Counted from the stretch's first letter, positions 1-6,641 are shown. The stretch is 9,130 nucleotides of DNA from a bacterium (GCA_025774425.1 JALGWA010000027.1:1-9130), one strand, 5' to 3'. Notes: generated by a model from the sequence alone, not told the origin. Numbers and translations are program-made.

Positions 1-1358
1 AACGGGAAGAAGCCGTCGCTGGCCATAACGCTTCCTCTCGTATCGTGGCCGTGATCACGGGCCTTCCTCGCCGCCACCACGGCGGCGTCGATGCGGGAGT
101 GCTGGCCCGCCCCGATTCCTATGGTCCGCAGGCCGCGCGCCAGCACGATGGAGTTCGACTTGACGTACTTGGCGACGGCCCATGCGAACTCGAGACTCGC
201 GACCGTCTCCGCATCCGGCTCGTCCCCGGCGACGAACTCGAGCCCCCCCGGGAGCAGCACGTCGTCCGGAGTCTGCGCCAGCAGGCCGCCGAGGGCGCTG
301 CGCACGTGGACACCCGGCCCGGGTGCGGGCTTCCCTGCGACCAGCCTGGTTTTCTTCTTCTTGCGCAGCTTGGCGAGGGCCGCGTCGCTGAACGACGGCG
401 CGACGATGCACTCGACGAACTTACCCTTGAGATAGGCCGCACAGCCCTCGTCGAACTCCGAGCTCAAGCCTATGACTCCCCCGAACGCCGAACGCGGGTC
501 GCATTCGAAGGCCGCCCGCAGAGCGTCTCCGGGCCGGGCGGCCCTCGCGACGCCGCAGGGGCAGACATGCTTGACGACGACGGCGGCGTCATCGCCGAAC
601 TCGGACAACTGCGACACACAGGCGTCCATGTCGAGAATGTTGTTGTAGGAAAGCTCGCCCTTCAGCACCTCGAACCCGCCTTCGAGTGCAGAGTAGAAAC
701 CGGCCTCCTGGTGCGGATTCTCGCCATAGCGCAGCTCGAGCAGGCGCCCGCCGCCGAAGGTCATGTGGCGCGCGAAGGCGCTCATGCGGCCGCCGCTCCT
801 GACGACGTCGGCGATTCTGCAGTCGTAGAAGGAAGTCAAGGCGACGGCCTCGCCTGCGAGCTCCCACCTGAGGCCGTCGCTTACGCCCCCGCCTGCGCGG
901 ATCTCTTCGAGCACCCTGCCGTAGTATGACGGGTCCGTGACGACCACGCATGACCGCAGGTTCTTGGCCGCGGCCCGGGCCATGGACGGCCCACCTATGT
1001 CCATGAACCCGAGGTCGTCCACCGGCCCCTCTCCGGCGACGGGGTAGAAGTTGACGACGACCATGTCGATCTTCTTCCAGCCGTGCTCATCGAGCTCCTC
1101 GAGATGCCGCGGATCGGACCTGTCGGCGAGTATGCCGGCATGCACGGCCGGGTGGAGCGTCTTGACCAGGCCGCCCAGGAACTCCACCCTGCCCGTTATC
1201 TCCGAGATCTCGCGCACGTCGATGCCGCTTTCCCTGAGGAAAGAGGCCGTCCCGCCGGTGGCGATGATCTCGATACCTCTCTCGACGAGGCCCCCTGCGA
1301 ACTCCGCGAGGCCGCGGCGATCGGATACGCTGACCAGTGCGGTTGCGATGTCATTCAA
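1..1358 (-). CDS. purH: Bifunctional AICAR formyltransferase / IMP cyclohydrolase, 3' end cut by the window
   Basis: PurH catalyses the last two steps of de novo IMP synthesis: formylation of AICAR, then ring closure of FAICAR. About 452 codons are visible and the family usually has 510-530, so roughly the last 60-70 residues lie outside the window. The N-terminal MGS-like cyclohydrolase domain shows ATGGTAS (33-39), VKTLHP with K66, VNFYPV with Y105, and MDIGGPSMARAAAKN with D120 and K132. The transformylase domain shows RYGENPHQ (210-217), KHVCPCGVA with K263-H264, DPRSAFGG and GIGAGQHSRID (Q419). The usual KHxNPCG motif has Cys in place of Asn, which is tolerated in some homologues. No ATG or GTG fits; the start chosen is TTG at 1358-1356. 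It has a GGGGGA Shine-Dalgarno 8 nt upstream and an in-frame TGA just before that. The start overlaps the purC stop by 8 nt (TTGAATGA), implying translational coupling. Confidence 0.95.
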   Translation of the reverse strand, partial: MNDIATALVSVSDRRGLAEFAGGLVERGIEIIATGGTASFLRESGIDVREISEITGRVEFLGGLVKTLHPAVHAGILADRSDPRHLEELDEHGWKKIDMVVVNFYPVAGEGPVDDLGFMDIGGPSMARAAAKNLRSCVVVTDPSYYGRVLEEIRAGGGVSDGLRWELAGEAVALTSFYDCRIADVVRSGGRMSAFARHMTFGGGRLLELRYGENPHQEAGFYSALEGGFEVLKGELSYNNILDMDACVSQLSEFGDDAAVVVKHVCPCGVARAARPGDALRAAFECDPRSAFGGVIGLSSEFDEGCAAYLKGKFVECIVAPSFSDAALAKLRKKKKTRLVAGKPAPGPGVHVRSALGGLLAQTPDDVLLPGGLEFVAGDEPDAETVASLEFAWAVAKYVKSNSIVLARGLRTIGIGAGQHSRIDAAVVAARKARDHGHDTRGSVMASDGFFP

Positions 1359-2235
1359 ATCGGTCGTCCCCCGTCAGAACGGTGTAGAGCATCGCGTAGC
1401 GCTTGCGGGCCTCCTCGACGACGGCCTCCGGCAGAACCGGAGGCGGGGGGTTCTTGTCCCACCCCGAGGACTCGAGATAGTCCCTGATGTACTGCTTGTC
1501 CAGGTGATAGGGTTCGTCCTGGCCCGGAGGGCCCAGCCAGAACCTCGAGGAATCCGGGGTCAGCACCTCGTCGATCAATATGATCCCGCCGCCCCTCCTT
1601 CCGAATTCGAACTTGGTGTCCGCGAGAGTGATGCCGCGCTCCCCCGCGTAGGCCCGGGCCATCTCGTAGACGGCGAGGCTCTTGTCGATTATGGTCTCCG
1701 CCGTCTCGTCTCCGACGATCTCCCTCATCCGCGCGATGGTGATGTTGACGTCGTGGCCGTCCTCGGCCTTGGTCGACGGCGTGAAGATGGGCCTTTCCAG
1801 CCGATCCCCTTTCTCGAGGCCCGCAGGAAGCTTCTCGCCGGCCACCGTTCCCGACTTCTGGTACTCCTCCCAGGCCGAGCCCATGATGAAGCCCCTGACG
1901 ATGCACTCGATATCGATGCGCTCGGCCTTGCGTACGAGCAGCGCCCTGTCGCGGATGACCTCTTCGTAATCCTTGACGGCCTCGGGAAAGTCGGCCACGT
2001 CATCGCTCACCATGTGATGCTCCACGACGGGATCGAGCTTCTTGAACCAGAAGCTCGAAAGCGCCGTCAGCACCTTGCCCTTGTCGGGAATGCCCGTCGG
2101 CAGCACGCAGTCGAACGCCGACACCCTGTCCGATGCGACAATGAGGAGATTCTCCCCCAGGTCGTATACCGTACGCACCTTGCCTCTCGAGAAAACCTCG
2201 AGGCCGGTGAGTTCGATATCCGTCAACGCCTGCAT
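1351..2235 (-). CDS. purC: Phosphoribosylaminoimidazole-succinocarboxamide synthase (SAICAR synthetase)
   Basis: PurC ligates L-aspartate to CAIR with ATP to give SAICAR in cytosolic purine synthesis. The 294-residue length fits the longer form of the family (about 290-306). The N-terminal ATP-binding lobe has RGKVRTVYDLGE (17-28) and the family signature SDRVSAFDCVLPTGIPDKGK (35-54). The middle carries ECIVRGFIMGSAWEEY (110-125) and PIFTPSTKAEDGHDVNI (149-165). The second signature, LIDEVLTPDSSRFW, is at 220-233. The ATG start has a strong GGGAGGT Shine-Dalgarno 7 nt upstream, and that site begins right at the purN TAA stop, leaving only 14 bp between the genes. purC is therefore the middle cistron of purN-purC-purH. 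Adjacent genes for non-consecutive steps of one pathway suggest co-transcription from the promoter ahead of purN. The identification is secure. Confidence 0.97.
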   Translation of the reverse strand: MQALTDIELTGLEVFSRGKVRTVYDLGENLLIVASDRVSAFDCVLPTGIPDKGKVLTALSSFWFKKLDPVVEHHMVSDDVADFPEAVKDYEEVIRDRALLVRKAERIDIECIVRGFIMGSAWEEYQKSGTVAGEKLPAGLEKGDRLERPIFTPSTKAEDGHDVNITIARMREIVGDETAETIIDKSLAVYEMARAYAGERGITLADTKFEFGRRGGGIILIDEVLTPDSSRFWLGPPGQDEPYHLDKQYIRDYLESSGWDKNPPPPVLPEAVVEEARKRYAMLYTVLTGDDRFE

Positions 2236-2249
2236 ACCTGTTACCTCCC

Positions 2250-2876
2250 TTAAGCGCCTTCCGGAAGCAGTATCACTCTCCTGCCCTCAATCTTGAGCCG
2301 GCCTGCGGCGAAGCGGCGTATGGCTTCCGGGTAGATCCGGTGTTCCTCTTCGAGTATCCTCGCCGAGAGCGACTCGACCGTGTCGTCGTCGAGGACGGGA
2401 ACGGCGGCCTGGATGATGATGGGCCCCGTGTCGACCCCCTCGTCGACGAAGTGCACCGTACACCCTGAGAACTTGACCCCGTACTCCAGGGCCTTCTTCT
2501 GGACGCCGAGCCCGGGGAAAGACGGCAACAGCGACGGATGGATGTTGAGTATGCGCATCTTGAAGGCGGCCACGAATTCTGAGCTCAGGATTCTCATGAA
2601 ACCGGCGAGGGCGACGAGCCCCACGTCCCGCTTTCTGAGCTCGTCGATGATCCGCTGTTCGGCCGCGGCGCTCATCCGCGCCTTCTTCTTTTCCGGGTCG
2701 ACGTAGAGGGCCTCCACCCCGGCCTTTCTGGCCACGTCCAGGGCCCTCGCATCGGCGACGTCGCTGATCACGACCGCGACCTCGGCATCGAGCTCGCCGC
2801 GCCGGACGGCGCCGATGATCGCCTCGAGATTGGATCCCCTTCCGGACGCCAGCACGCCTATCCTCAACGCGGCCAT
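2250..2876 (-). CDS. purN: Phosphoribosylglycinamide formyltransferase (GAR transformylase)
   Basis: PurN transfers a formyl group from 10-formyl-tetrahydrofolate to GAR, step three of de novo purine synthesis. The protein has 208 residues, the usual length for folate-dependent PurN. It opens with the phosphate-binding loop LASGRGSNLEAI (9-20). The catalytic triad expected from the E. coli enzyme (N106, H108, D144) is present as N111 and H113 in NIHPSLLPSFPGL and D149 in VHFVDEGVDTGPIIIQ. The ATG at 2876 was chosen because GGGAGGT sits 6 nt upstream and the MAALRIGVLASG start aligns with the family N terminus. The reading frame stays open far upstream, but that part lies out of frame within comEC and is not coding. 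This is the first gene of the purN-purC-purH unit and follows a candidate promoter at 2929-2957. Confidence 0.97.
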   Translation of the reverse strand: MAALRIGVLASGRGSNLEAIIGAVRRGELDAEVAVVISDVADARALDVARKAGVEALYVDPEKKKARMSAAAEQRIIDELRKRDVGLVALAGFMRILSSEFVAAFKMRILNIHPSLLPSFPGLGVQKKALEYGVKFSGCTVHFVDEGVDTGPIIIQAAVPVLDDDTVESLSARILEEEHRIYPEAIRRFAAGRLKIEGRRVILLPEGA

Positions 2877-2928
2877 GCGCCGACCTCCCCGTGGTGAGAA
2901 AACGCAAGAGTGAACCGGGATCGCCGAG

Positions 2929-2957
2929 AGGATACCAACATGGTGCAGCTTCGTCAA
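2929..2957 (-). promoter_or_regulatory. Candidate sigma-70-type promoter of purN-purC-purH
   Basis: Reading the minus strand, TTGACG (2957-2952) and TATCCT (2934-2929) are separated by exactly 17 nt: five of six matches at -35 and four of six at -10. A transcript would start near 2922, leaving a leader of about 45 nt that ends in the purN Shine-Dalgarno. The -35 box contains the TGA stop of comEC (2956-2954), so the promoter begins inside the previous gene. No purine riboswitch or attenuator structure is apparent in the short leader. Confidence 0.6.
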
Positions 2958-5338
2958 TACCATTGAAACACCTTTTGCGGGCCGCCGAGCACCGTGGAGA
3001 CGCCGAGATTCCGGCCGTCGGTGCGGACACTGACCGCCCCCGAGACCCTCGTCGAAAGCGGCTTCATGCCCGCGCCCGCGAGGAGCGCCGGAGTCGTGAC
3101 GTCGGGCTCGGCGAAGTACTTGGCGCCGCACGATATGACGGCGACGCGCGCGCCGAGCGCCCCGGCGAAGGACGCGGTCACGGCCCCCGGGTGGCCGTGG
3201 TGGGGGACCTTGAGGACGTCGCAGCGGAGGTCGACCCCCCGGGCGACGAGGCTGTCCTGCATGGCGGGCGTGAGGTCGCCGGTGAGGAGCAGGGAGCGCT
3301 CGCCGTAGGTGACCTTGATGACGAGCGACCACGCGTTGGGGTCGCCGGCGGCGTCCTCCAGCCCGGCCGGGTCGAGCCCCGGTCCCTCCGGGCGGCCCGG
3401 ATGCAGCACCTCGAACACGACGCCTCCCGTCTCCCAGCGGTCTCCGGCGCGGGCCACCGTGACGGGCACCCCGCATCGCCGGGCCCCGTCCAGGCAGGCG
3501 CGGTACCCCCGGTCTCCGTCCGTCGTGGCGACTACTATCCCCCCGACCTCGAGGTTGTCGATGAGCGCGGGCAGGCCGCCGTAGTGATCGCCGTGGGGAT
3601 GCGTGACGACGAGCCTGTCCACCGAGTCGATGCCGCGGAGCGCGAGAAAGGGCAGGATGACGCTGGACGCCGCGCTGTAGTCGCTTGAAACCGCACCCGC
3701 ATCGACCACGACCGTGCGGCCGTCCGGCGACTCCAGGACGCACGCATCCCCGCTGCCGACATAGAGGAATGTGACATCCAGAGTCCCGCGGCCGCCCCGG
3801 CCGGGTGCGTGCGCGAGCATCAGCGCGAAAGCCGAGCCGAGAACCGCGAGCACGGTTCTCCTCCCGAGGCGCCCGCCCGCGAGGCCGAGCCACATGACGA
3901 CGCCGTAGTAGGTGCACGCCCGGGTGACCGACGGCCTCCCCGGGCACACGAGCGGGTTGAAACCCGCCGTCAGCGCCTCGGCTGCGCGGAGCGCCGCCAC
4001 GACGAGCAGCGAGGCCGAACGCATGAAGATCGAAGCGAGGCCGGGGAGCAGGGCGGCCAATACGGCGGCCTCGATCCCGGCGGCGAGCGCGAGCGACATG
4101 AGCGGAAGCACGATCAGGTTGGCGGCGCAGGCGATGATCGAGACCCGCCCGAAGGTCCACAGGATGAGGGGCATCGTGAACACCTGCGCCGAGAAGGATG
4201 CGAGAAGCCCGGCCTCGAGCAGGGCCAGCGCCCTGGCCGGAAGGGATGCGCGTACCGTCGGCCGCGCCAGCACGGGCAGGAACAGCGTCATCCCGAGAAC
4301 CGCTCCGAAGGAGAGCCGGAACCCCAGGTCCCATGCGAGCGCGGGGAAGGCGAGCAGCAAGGCCGTGGCCGCGAAGCAGACGGCATTGGCCGGGTCGACC
4401 TTCCACTCGAGCAGCCGCCCCGCCGAGAGGATAAGCAAGAAGGTCCCGGCCCGCAGCGCCGAGGGTCTCGCGCCGGCGAACACGACGTACGCGAAGACGA
4501 GAACGACGCCCACGAGGACTCTCCATGTCCTGCCGAGCCTCACCACGGTCACGAACATGGAGACCATGAACACCAGAATGCCGACGTGGAGGCCGGAGAT
4601 GGCGAGCACGTGGTAGGCGCCGGCCCTGATCATGGCGCGTTCCACGTCCGGCAGGATCCCGCTCCGGGCCCCGAGCAGCGTGGCCTCGAGCACGCCCCTC
4701 GCCTCACGCTCGGGCACGCCGGCGATCAGCCGGCCGACCGCGCGCCTCACTCCTGCCAGCACACGGTCCGGCGCCGCACATCTGTCCTCGAGCACGGAGT
4801 CGACCGTGACGCTCCCCGCGACCCCTTGGCGGCGCCGGGCCTTGCGGAGGTCAGGCGCGAACGGATTGCGCGGAGGCTGCGGCGCGCGGAAGACGCCCGA
4901 CACCACCACCGTCCGCTGTCCCCTGCGCCGGTCGAGGCCGAGGCCTCTCAGGATCACGCGCCTGCCGCGAAGCCCGGGGTCGCCGACCAGGACGCTGTCG
5001 ACGGCGGCATGCACGGTCTCCCGGCACTGCCCGACCAGGAAGGGAAGCCGCAGCCGCAGCACGACCGGAAACCGGCCGCCCGGCCACCGGGCGAAGTCCT
5101 CGTCCTGCGGCCGGGCCGGCATGTCGGGACTCCTCAGCGCGCCGATGAGGAAGATGCCGGCCGCGAGAACGAGGGTGGAGGCCCTCCTGCCGGCGCACAG
5201 CGCGAGCGCCGCCGAGACGACCCCCGACCATGTCAGGATGACGGGAACGTCGAGCGGCGACCTGGAGGCGAGAACCAATCCCGACCACACCGCGGCCAGC
5301 ATGAGCATCGAGGGCCGCTTTCGGAGAGACTCCGTCAC
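2954..5338 (-). CDS. comEC: ComEC/Rec2 family DNA-uptake channel protein
   Basis: ComEC is the inner-membrane channel that carries single-stranded DNA into the cytoplasm during natural transformation. The 794-residue protein has the full three-part layout. First comes an N-terminal membrane segment and a soluble DUF4131-like part (about 1-195). Next is the polytopic Competence domain (about 210-500) with the hallmark HVLAISGLHVG at 243-253. Last is a C-terminal metallo-beta-lactamase-like domain (about 520-780) with THPHGDHYGG (H580, H582, D584, H585), LLTGDL (D688) and KVPHHGH (H713, H714). The usual VGQGD motif reads VGSGD here. The start is uncertain: GTG at 5338 is the first start after an in-frame TGA but lacks a clear Shine-Dalgarno, and ATG at 5308 (residue 11) is an alternative. 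No other competence gene is present, so transformability is not shown. Confidence 0.93.
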   Translation of the reverse strand: MTESLRKRPSMLMLAAVWSGLVLASRSPLDVPVILTWSGVVSAALALCAGRRASTLVLAAGIFLIGALRSPDMPARPQDEDFARWPGGRFPVVLRLRLPFLVGQCRETVHAAVDSVLVGDPGLRGRRVILRGLGLDRRRGQRTVVVSGVFRAPQPPRNPFAPDLRKARRRQGVAGSVTVDSVLEDRCAAPDRVLAGVRRAVGRLIAGVPEREARGVLEATLLGARSGILPDVERAMIRAGAYHVLAISGLHVGILVFMVSMFVTVVRLGRTWRVLVGVVLVFAYVVFAGARPSALRAGTFLLILSAGRLLEWKVDPANAVCFAATALLLAFPALAWDLGFRLSFGAVLGMTLFLPVLARPTVRASLPARALALLEAGLLASFSAQVFTMPLILWTFGRVSIIACAANLIVLPLMSLALAAGIEAAVLAALLPGLASIFMRSASLLVVAALRAAEALTAGFNPLVCPGRPSVTRACTYYGVVMWLGLAGGRLGRRTVLAVLGSAFALMLAHAPGRGGRGTLDVTFLYVGSGDACVLESPDGRTVVVDAGAVSSDYSAASSVILPFLALRGIDSVDRLVVTHPHGDHYGGLPALIDNLEVGGIVVATTDGDRGYRACLDGARRCGVPVTVARAGDRWETGGVVFEVLHPGRPEGPGLDPAGLEDAAGDPNAWSLVIKVTYGERSLLLTGDLTPAMQDSLVARGVDLRCDVLKVPHHGHPGAVTASFAGALGARVAVISCGAKYFAEPDVTTPALLAGAGMKPLSTRVSGAVSVRTDGRNLGVSTVLGGPQKVFQWY

Positions 5339-5420
5339 ATGGGTGCGTCATGGAAGCAAGCGGCATGCCCCGGTGGAAACGCCGGGCCCGCTCAGGCCCC
5401 CGGGCCGGAGAGCCGTGCGG

Positions 5421-5450
5421 GGTGTAAACCGCAGTTTACGGGTGTGTCAA
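5421..5450 (-). promoter_or_regulatory. Candidate comEC promoter with a palindromic operator-like site
   Basis: On the minus strand a perfect TTGACA (5450-5445) is followed after 18 nt by TACACC (5426-5421), or after 17 nt by TTACAC; either -10 is weak. Between them lies the perfect dyad GTAAAC-TGCG-GTTTAC (5439-5424), which occupies most of the spacer and touches the -10. That is where a dimeric regulator would block or remodel polymerase. The dyad also contains the TAA stop of the upstream four-cysteine gene. It is not followed by a T-run, so a terminator role is less likely. The promoter lies about 85-110 nt upstream of the comEC start. Confidence 0.4.
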
Positions 5451-5648
5451 TGAGTTTGCGCCGGGGTCCCGGCCGGACCTCAGCGACCTGCCCCGCCCTG
5501 TCCTCCGCCTGGGCCTCGGGAAGTGGGGGCAGCGTTCGAAACCTTTGCCCAGGCAGTACCTCGTCTCCTCGGTGATCGAGGGGATGACGAAGTCGTCCCT
5601 TGCCAGGCATCTGAAAGTCCAGAGCCCTGTGAGATAGGGACAAACCAT
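5436..5648 (-). CDS. Small four-cysteine protein of unknown function, likely metal-binding
   Basis: This is a 70-residue protein that I cannot assign to a named family. The first 43 residues look conserved in style: CPYLTG at 3-8, a second Cys at 14, IPSITEE at 22-28, Cys at 32 and CPHF at 40-43. The spacing is C3-x10-C14-x17-C32-x7-C40. Four such cysteines could bind zinc or an iron-sulfur cluster; this is inference. From memory, short CPY...C...PS..E..YC...CP.Y proteins are widespread in environmental bacteria, often beside signalling genes. The ATG at 5648 is preferred over an upstream in-frame start at 5705 because GGGAGG lies 5 nt before it and the CPY motif follows at once. The C-terminal third is arginine-rich and low in complexity. 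It lies between a CheY-like receiver and comEC and has its own candidate promoter. Confidence 0.7.
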   Translation of the reverse strand: MVCPYLTGLWTFRCLARDDFVIPSITEETRYCLGKGFERCPHFPRPRRRTGRGRSLRSGRDPGANSLTHP

Positions 5649-5710
5649 CTCGCCCTCCCTTTTCAGAATCCGTCCTGCAGGTTGCATCCGACATCGTCCA
5701 TACACTCGAT

Positions 5711-5738
5711 TAGTCGGACGGCGGCGCGCAAAACTTTA
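5711..5738 (-). promoter_or_regulatory. Sigma-28-like promoter candidate ahead of the four-cysteine gene
   Basis: The minus strand reads TAAAGTTT (5738-5731), identical to the -35 half of the enterobacterial FliA consensus. After 12 nt it reads TCCGACTA (5718-5711), matching GCCGATAA at five of eight positions. The spacing is one base longer than in the E. coli consensus. A dyad, TCCGAC with GTCGGA (5692-5687) across a 20-nt gap, spans the presumed transcription start and may be regulatory. The element begins about 90 nt upstream of the ATG. Confidence 0.4.
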
Positions 5739-5780
5739 ACAAAATCACACCCTGGAGCCGAAAACTGACGAAATGGTGTG
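5738..5780 (-). terminator. Possible intrinsic terminator overlapping the end of the receiver gene
   Basis: On the minus strand CACACC (5780-5775) pairs perfectly with GGTGTG (5751-5746) across a 23-nt loop and is followed by ATTTTGTT (5745-5738). The stem uses the last coding bases of the receiver gene, and the second arm runs into its TGA stop. The long loop makes this a modest terminator. Its T-rich tail runs directly into the TAAAGTTT promoter element of the next gene. Confidence 0.3.
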
Positions 5781-6119
5781 CTCGAGCTTGGCGAGCGTGC
5801 AGGGCTTGGAGATGTATCCGTCTGCGCCTTCGCGCATCACGCGCTTCTCGGTGTGGAAGGTGCCGTAGCCGGTGATGATGATCACCGGAACCCCCGGGTA
5901 GTCGGCCTTGACGGCCTTGAGCAAGGCGGAACCGTCCATGCCCGGCATGTTGAGATCGGTCAGTACGAGGTCGAATCGACCGCCGGCCATCGTCGCCAGC
6001 GCCTCCTCGCCGCCCTCGGCGACGCTCACCTCGTAGCCCATCACGCTGAGCATGTCCTGCAGGAGCACTCTCATGCTCTCCTGGTCGTCCACGACGAGTA
6101 TGCGCCGCTTGCCGTCCAC
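5745..6119 (-). CDS. Stand-alone CheY-like response regulator receiver domain
   Basis: This is a single phospho-acceptor domain without an output domain, so it probably acts by protein-protein contact or as a phosphorelay intermediate. Numbering from the preferred start, the acidic pocket is D11-D12 in ILVVDDQ. The phosphorylation site is D55 in LVLTDLNMPGMDG. The switch Thr is T83 in IIITGYG and the conserved lysine is K105 in YISKP. All essential receiver residues are present and the length (124 residues) is a complete domain. Two GTG starts are possible: 6125 has no room for a ribosome site, whereas 6119 has GAGGAG 5 nt upstream and is preferred. No histidine kinase is adjacent, so its partner is unknown. 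A sigma-28-like promoter candidate lies upstream, but the sequence alone cannot link it to chemotaxis. Confidence 0.92.
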   Translation of the reverse strand: MDGKRRILVVDDQESMRVLLQDMLSVMGYEVSVAEGGEEALATMAGGRFDLVLTDLNMPGMDGSALLKAVKADYPGVPVIIITGYGTFHTEKRVMREGADGYISKPCTLAKLEHTISSVFGSRV

Positions 6120-6188
6120 AGTCACTCCTCGAGACTCACCGGCTCAAGACCCCGCGGGCCAACGGCCCCACGGGTGTTCACGCAAGAT

Positions 6189-6216
6189 GATTCGGCAGGG
6201 TGCAGGCCCGGCTTTA
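6189..6216 (-). promoter_or_regulatory. Sigma-28-like promoter candidate ahead of the receiver gene
   Basis: The minus strand shows TAAAG beginning at 6216 and, 16 nt after TAAA, GCCGAATC (6196-6189). This matches the first five bases of the FliA -10 consensus GCCGATAA. The distance to the receiver start is about 70 nt. Spacing is identical to the elements at 5711-5738 and 8752-8779. The -35 matches only its TAAAG part, so on its own this would be weak evidence. Confidence 0.35.
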
Positions 6217-6254
6217 AGCATTTCGGCGGCCCGGGGGCCGTACACGGCGCCATC

Positions 6255-6280
6255 GGGCGCGGTTCACGCCCTGCGCGCCC
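6255..6280 (-). terminator. GC-rich hairpin downstream of the small membrane protein gene
   Basis: GGGCGCG pairs perfectly with CGCGCCC (6255-6261 with 6274-6280) around a 12-nt loop, 16 nt past the TAG of the two-helix membrane protein. No T-tract follows on the minus strand, so it is at best a transcript-end stabilising hairpin or a weak terminator. Such stems arise easily by chance in DNA this GC-rich. Confidence 0.2.
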
Positions 6281-6295
6281 GCAGCCCCGTTCTTC

Positions 6296-6490
6296 CTACA
6301 CGGGGCCCGCGAAGAAGTCGGGCACGTTGAGAAGCAGTATGCCGTGCATGGCCAGCACCAGCCCGACGATGGCCACGAGCCCGTAGCCCAGGCTCTTCAG
6401 GCCTGAGGTGCCCGAGAGTCCCTGCAGGCCCAGGTAGGAAAGCACGACACCAAGCAGGATTTCCAGTATGTGGAACATCAGCCCGCCCAT
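6296..6490 (-). CDS. Small two-helix membrane protein of unknown function
   Basis: This is a 64-residue protein from the ATG at 6490, or 60 residues from the ATG at 6478. I do not recognise the family. It has two hydrophobic stretches, MFHILEILLGVVLSYLGL and YGLVAIVGLVLAMHGILLL, joined by a short polar GLSGTSGLKS loop and ending in NVPDFFAGPV, so an inner-membrane hairpin is likely. The frame is open further upstream to 6670, but that extension reads as low-quality sequence, covers a better promoter and ribosome site, and overlaps an alternative hydrophobic frame; I regard it as noncoding. GGGCGGGC before 6478 and GGTGAA before 6490 are both weak ribosome sites, so the start is unresolved. 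It follows the 31-codon membrane mini-ORF by about 29 nt and probably shares its transcript. Confidence 0.65.
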   Translation of the reverse strand: MGGLMFHILEILLGVVLSYLGLQGLSGTSGLKSLGYGLVAIVGLVLAMHGILLLNVPDFFAGPV

Positions 6491-6519
6491 CCCAAAGAGT
6501 TCACCGCAAGATGCGACAC

Positions 6520-6615
6520 CTATCCGACGAGGGGCCGAATCAACAGAAAGAACAGGCCCGTCAAGAAGAAGAAGGCGAGCACCGCGAGAACCAAGTAGCT
6601 GATATCTTCCGTCGT
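6520..6615 (-). CDS. Candidate 31-codon single-pass membrane mini-protein with an atypical start (ACG)
   Basis: A frame ending in TAG at 6522-6520 encodes an acidic, hydrophilic start (TTEDIS), one strong transmembrane stretch YLVLAVLAFFFLTGLFF and a basic-containing tail LLIRPLVG. About three quarters of its codons end in G or C, like the real genes here. A perfect GGAGG (6625-6621) lies 5 nt before ACG at 6615-6613, exactly where a start codon belongs. One T-to-C change from ATG would explain this. The only ordinary start in the frame is TTG at 6594, giving 24 residues but with poorer ribosome-site spacing. The promoter at 6642-6670 would start transcription about 10 nt before the GGAGG. 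It is followed by a second small membrane protein. It could be a functional mini-protein, a start-codon mutant, or a site with a base-call error. Confidence 0.5.
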   Translation of the reverse strand, partial: TTEDISYLVLAVLAFFFLTGLFFLLIRPLVG

Positions 6616-6641
6616 CCAGACCTCCGTCGGGCACCAAACGT

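Noticed and set aside
45..2253. Long plus-strand frames opposite purH and purC
   Set aside because: The minus-strand frames contain full PurH and PurC signatures in order; the plus-strand translations show no family motifs and are antisense shadows.
2250..4526. 758-residue minus-strand frame ending with PurN
   Set aside because: Only its last 208 residues are PurN. The rest is an out-of-frame reading of comEC, and a strong ribosome site fixes the real start at 2876.
3809..5575. 588-residue open frame on the plus strand
   Set aside because: It lies antisense to the well-supported comEC gene. Its translation is a low-complexity run of Arg, Glu, Pro and Gly without any recognisable motif, as expected from the complement of GC-rich coding DNA.
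5392..5694. Alternative 100-residue minus-strand frame over the four-cysteine gene
   Set aside because: It lacks the cysteine motif blocks and a ribosome site; the neighbouring frame has GGGAGG 5 nt before ATG and a coherent CPY...CPHF pattern.
6227..6240. CGGCCC/GGGCCG near-palindrome between the small membrane gene and the receiver
   Set aside because: The loop would be only two bases, no T-run follows, and such GC palindromes are expected by chance in this composition.
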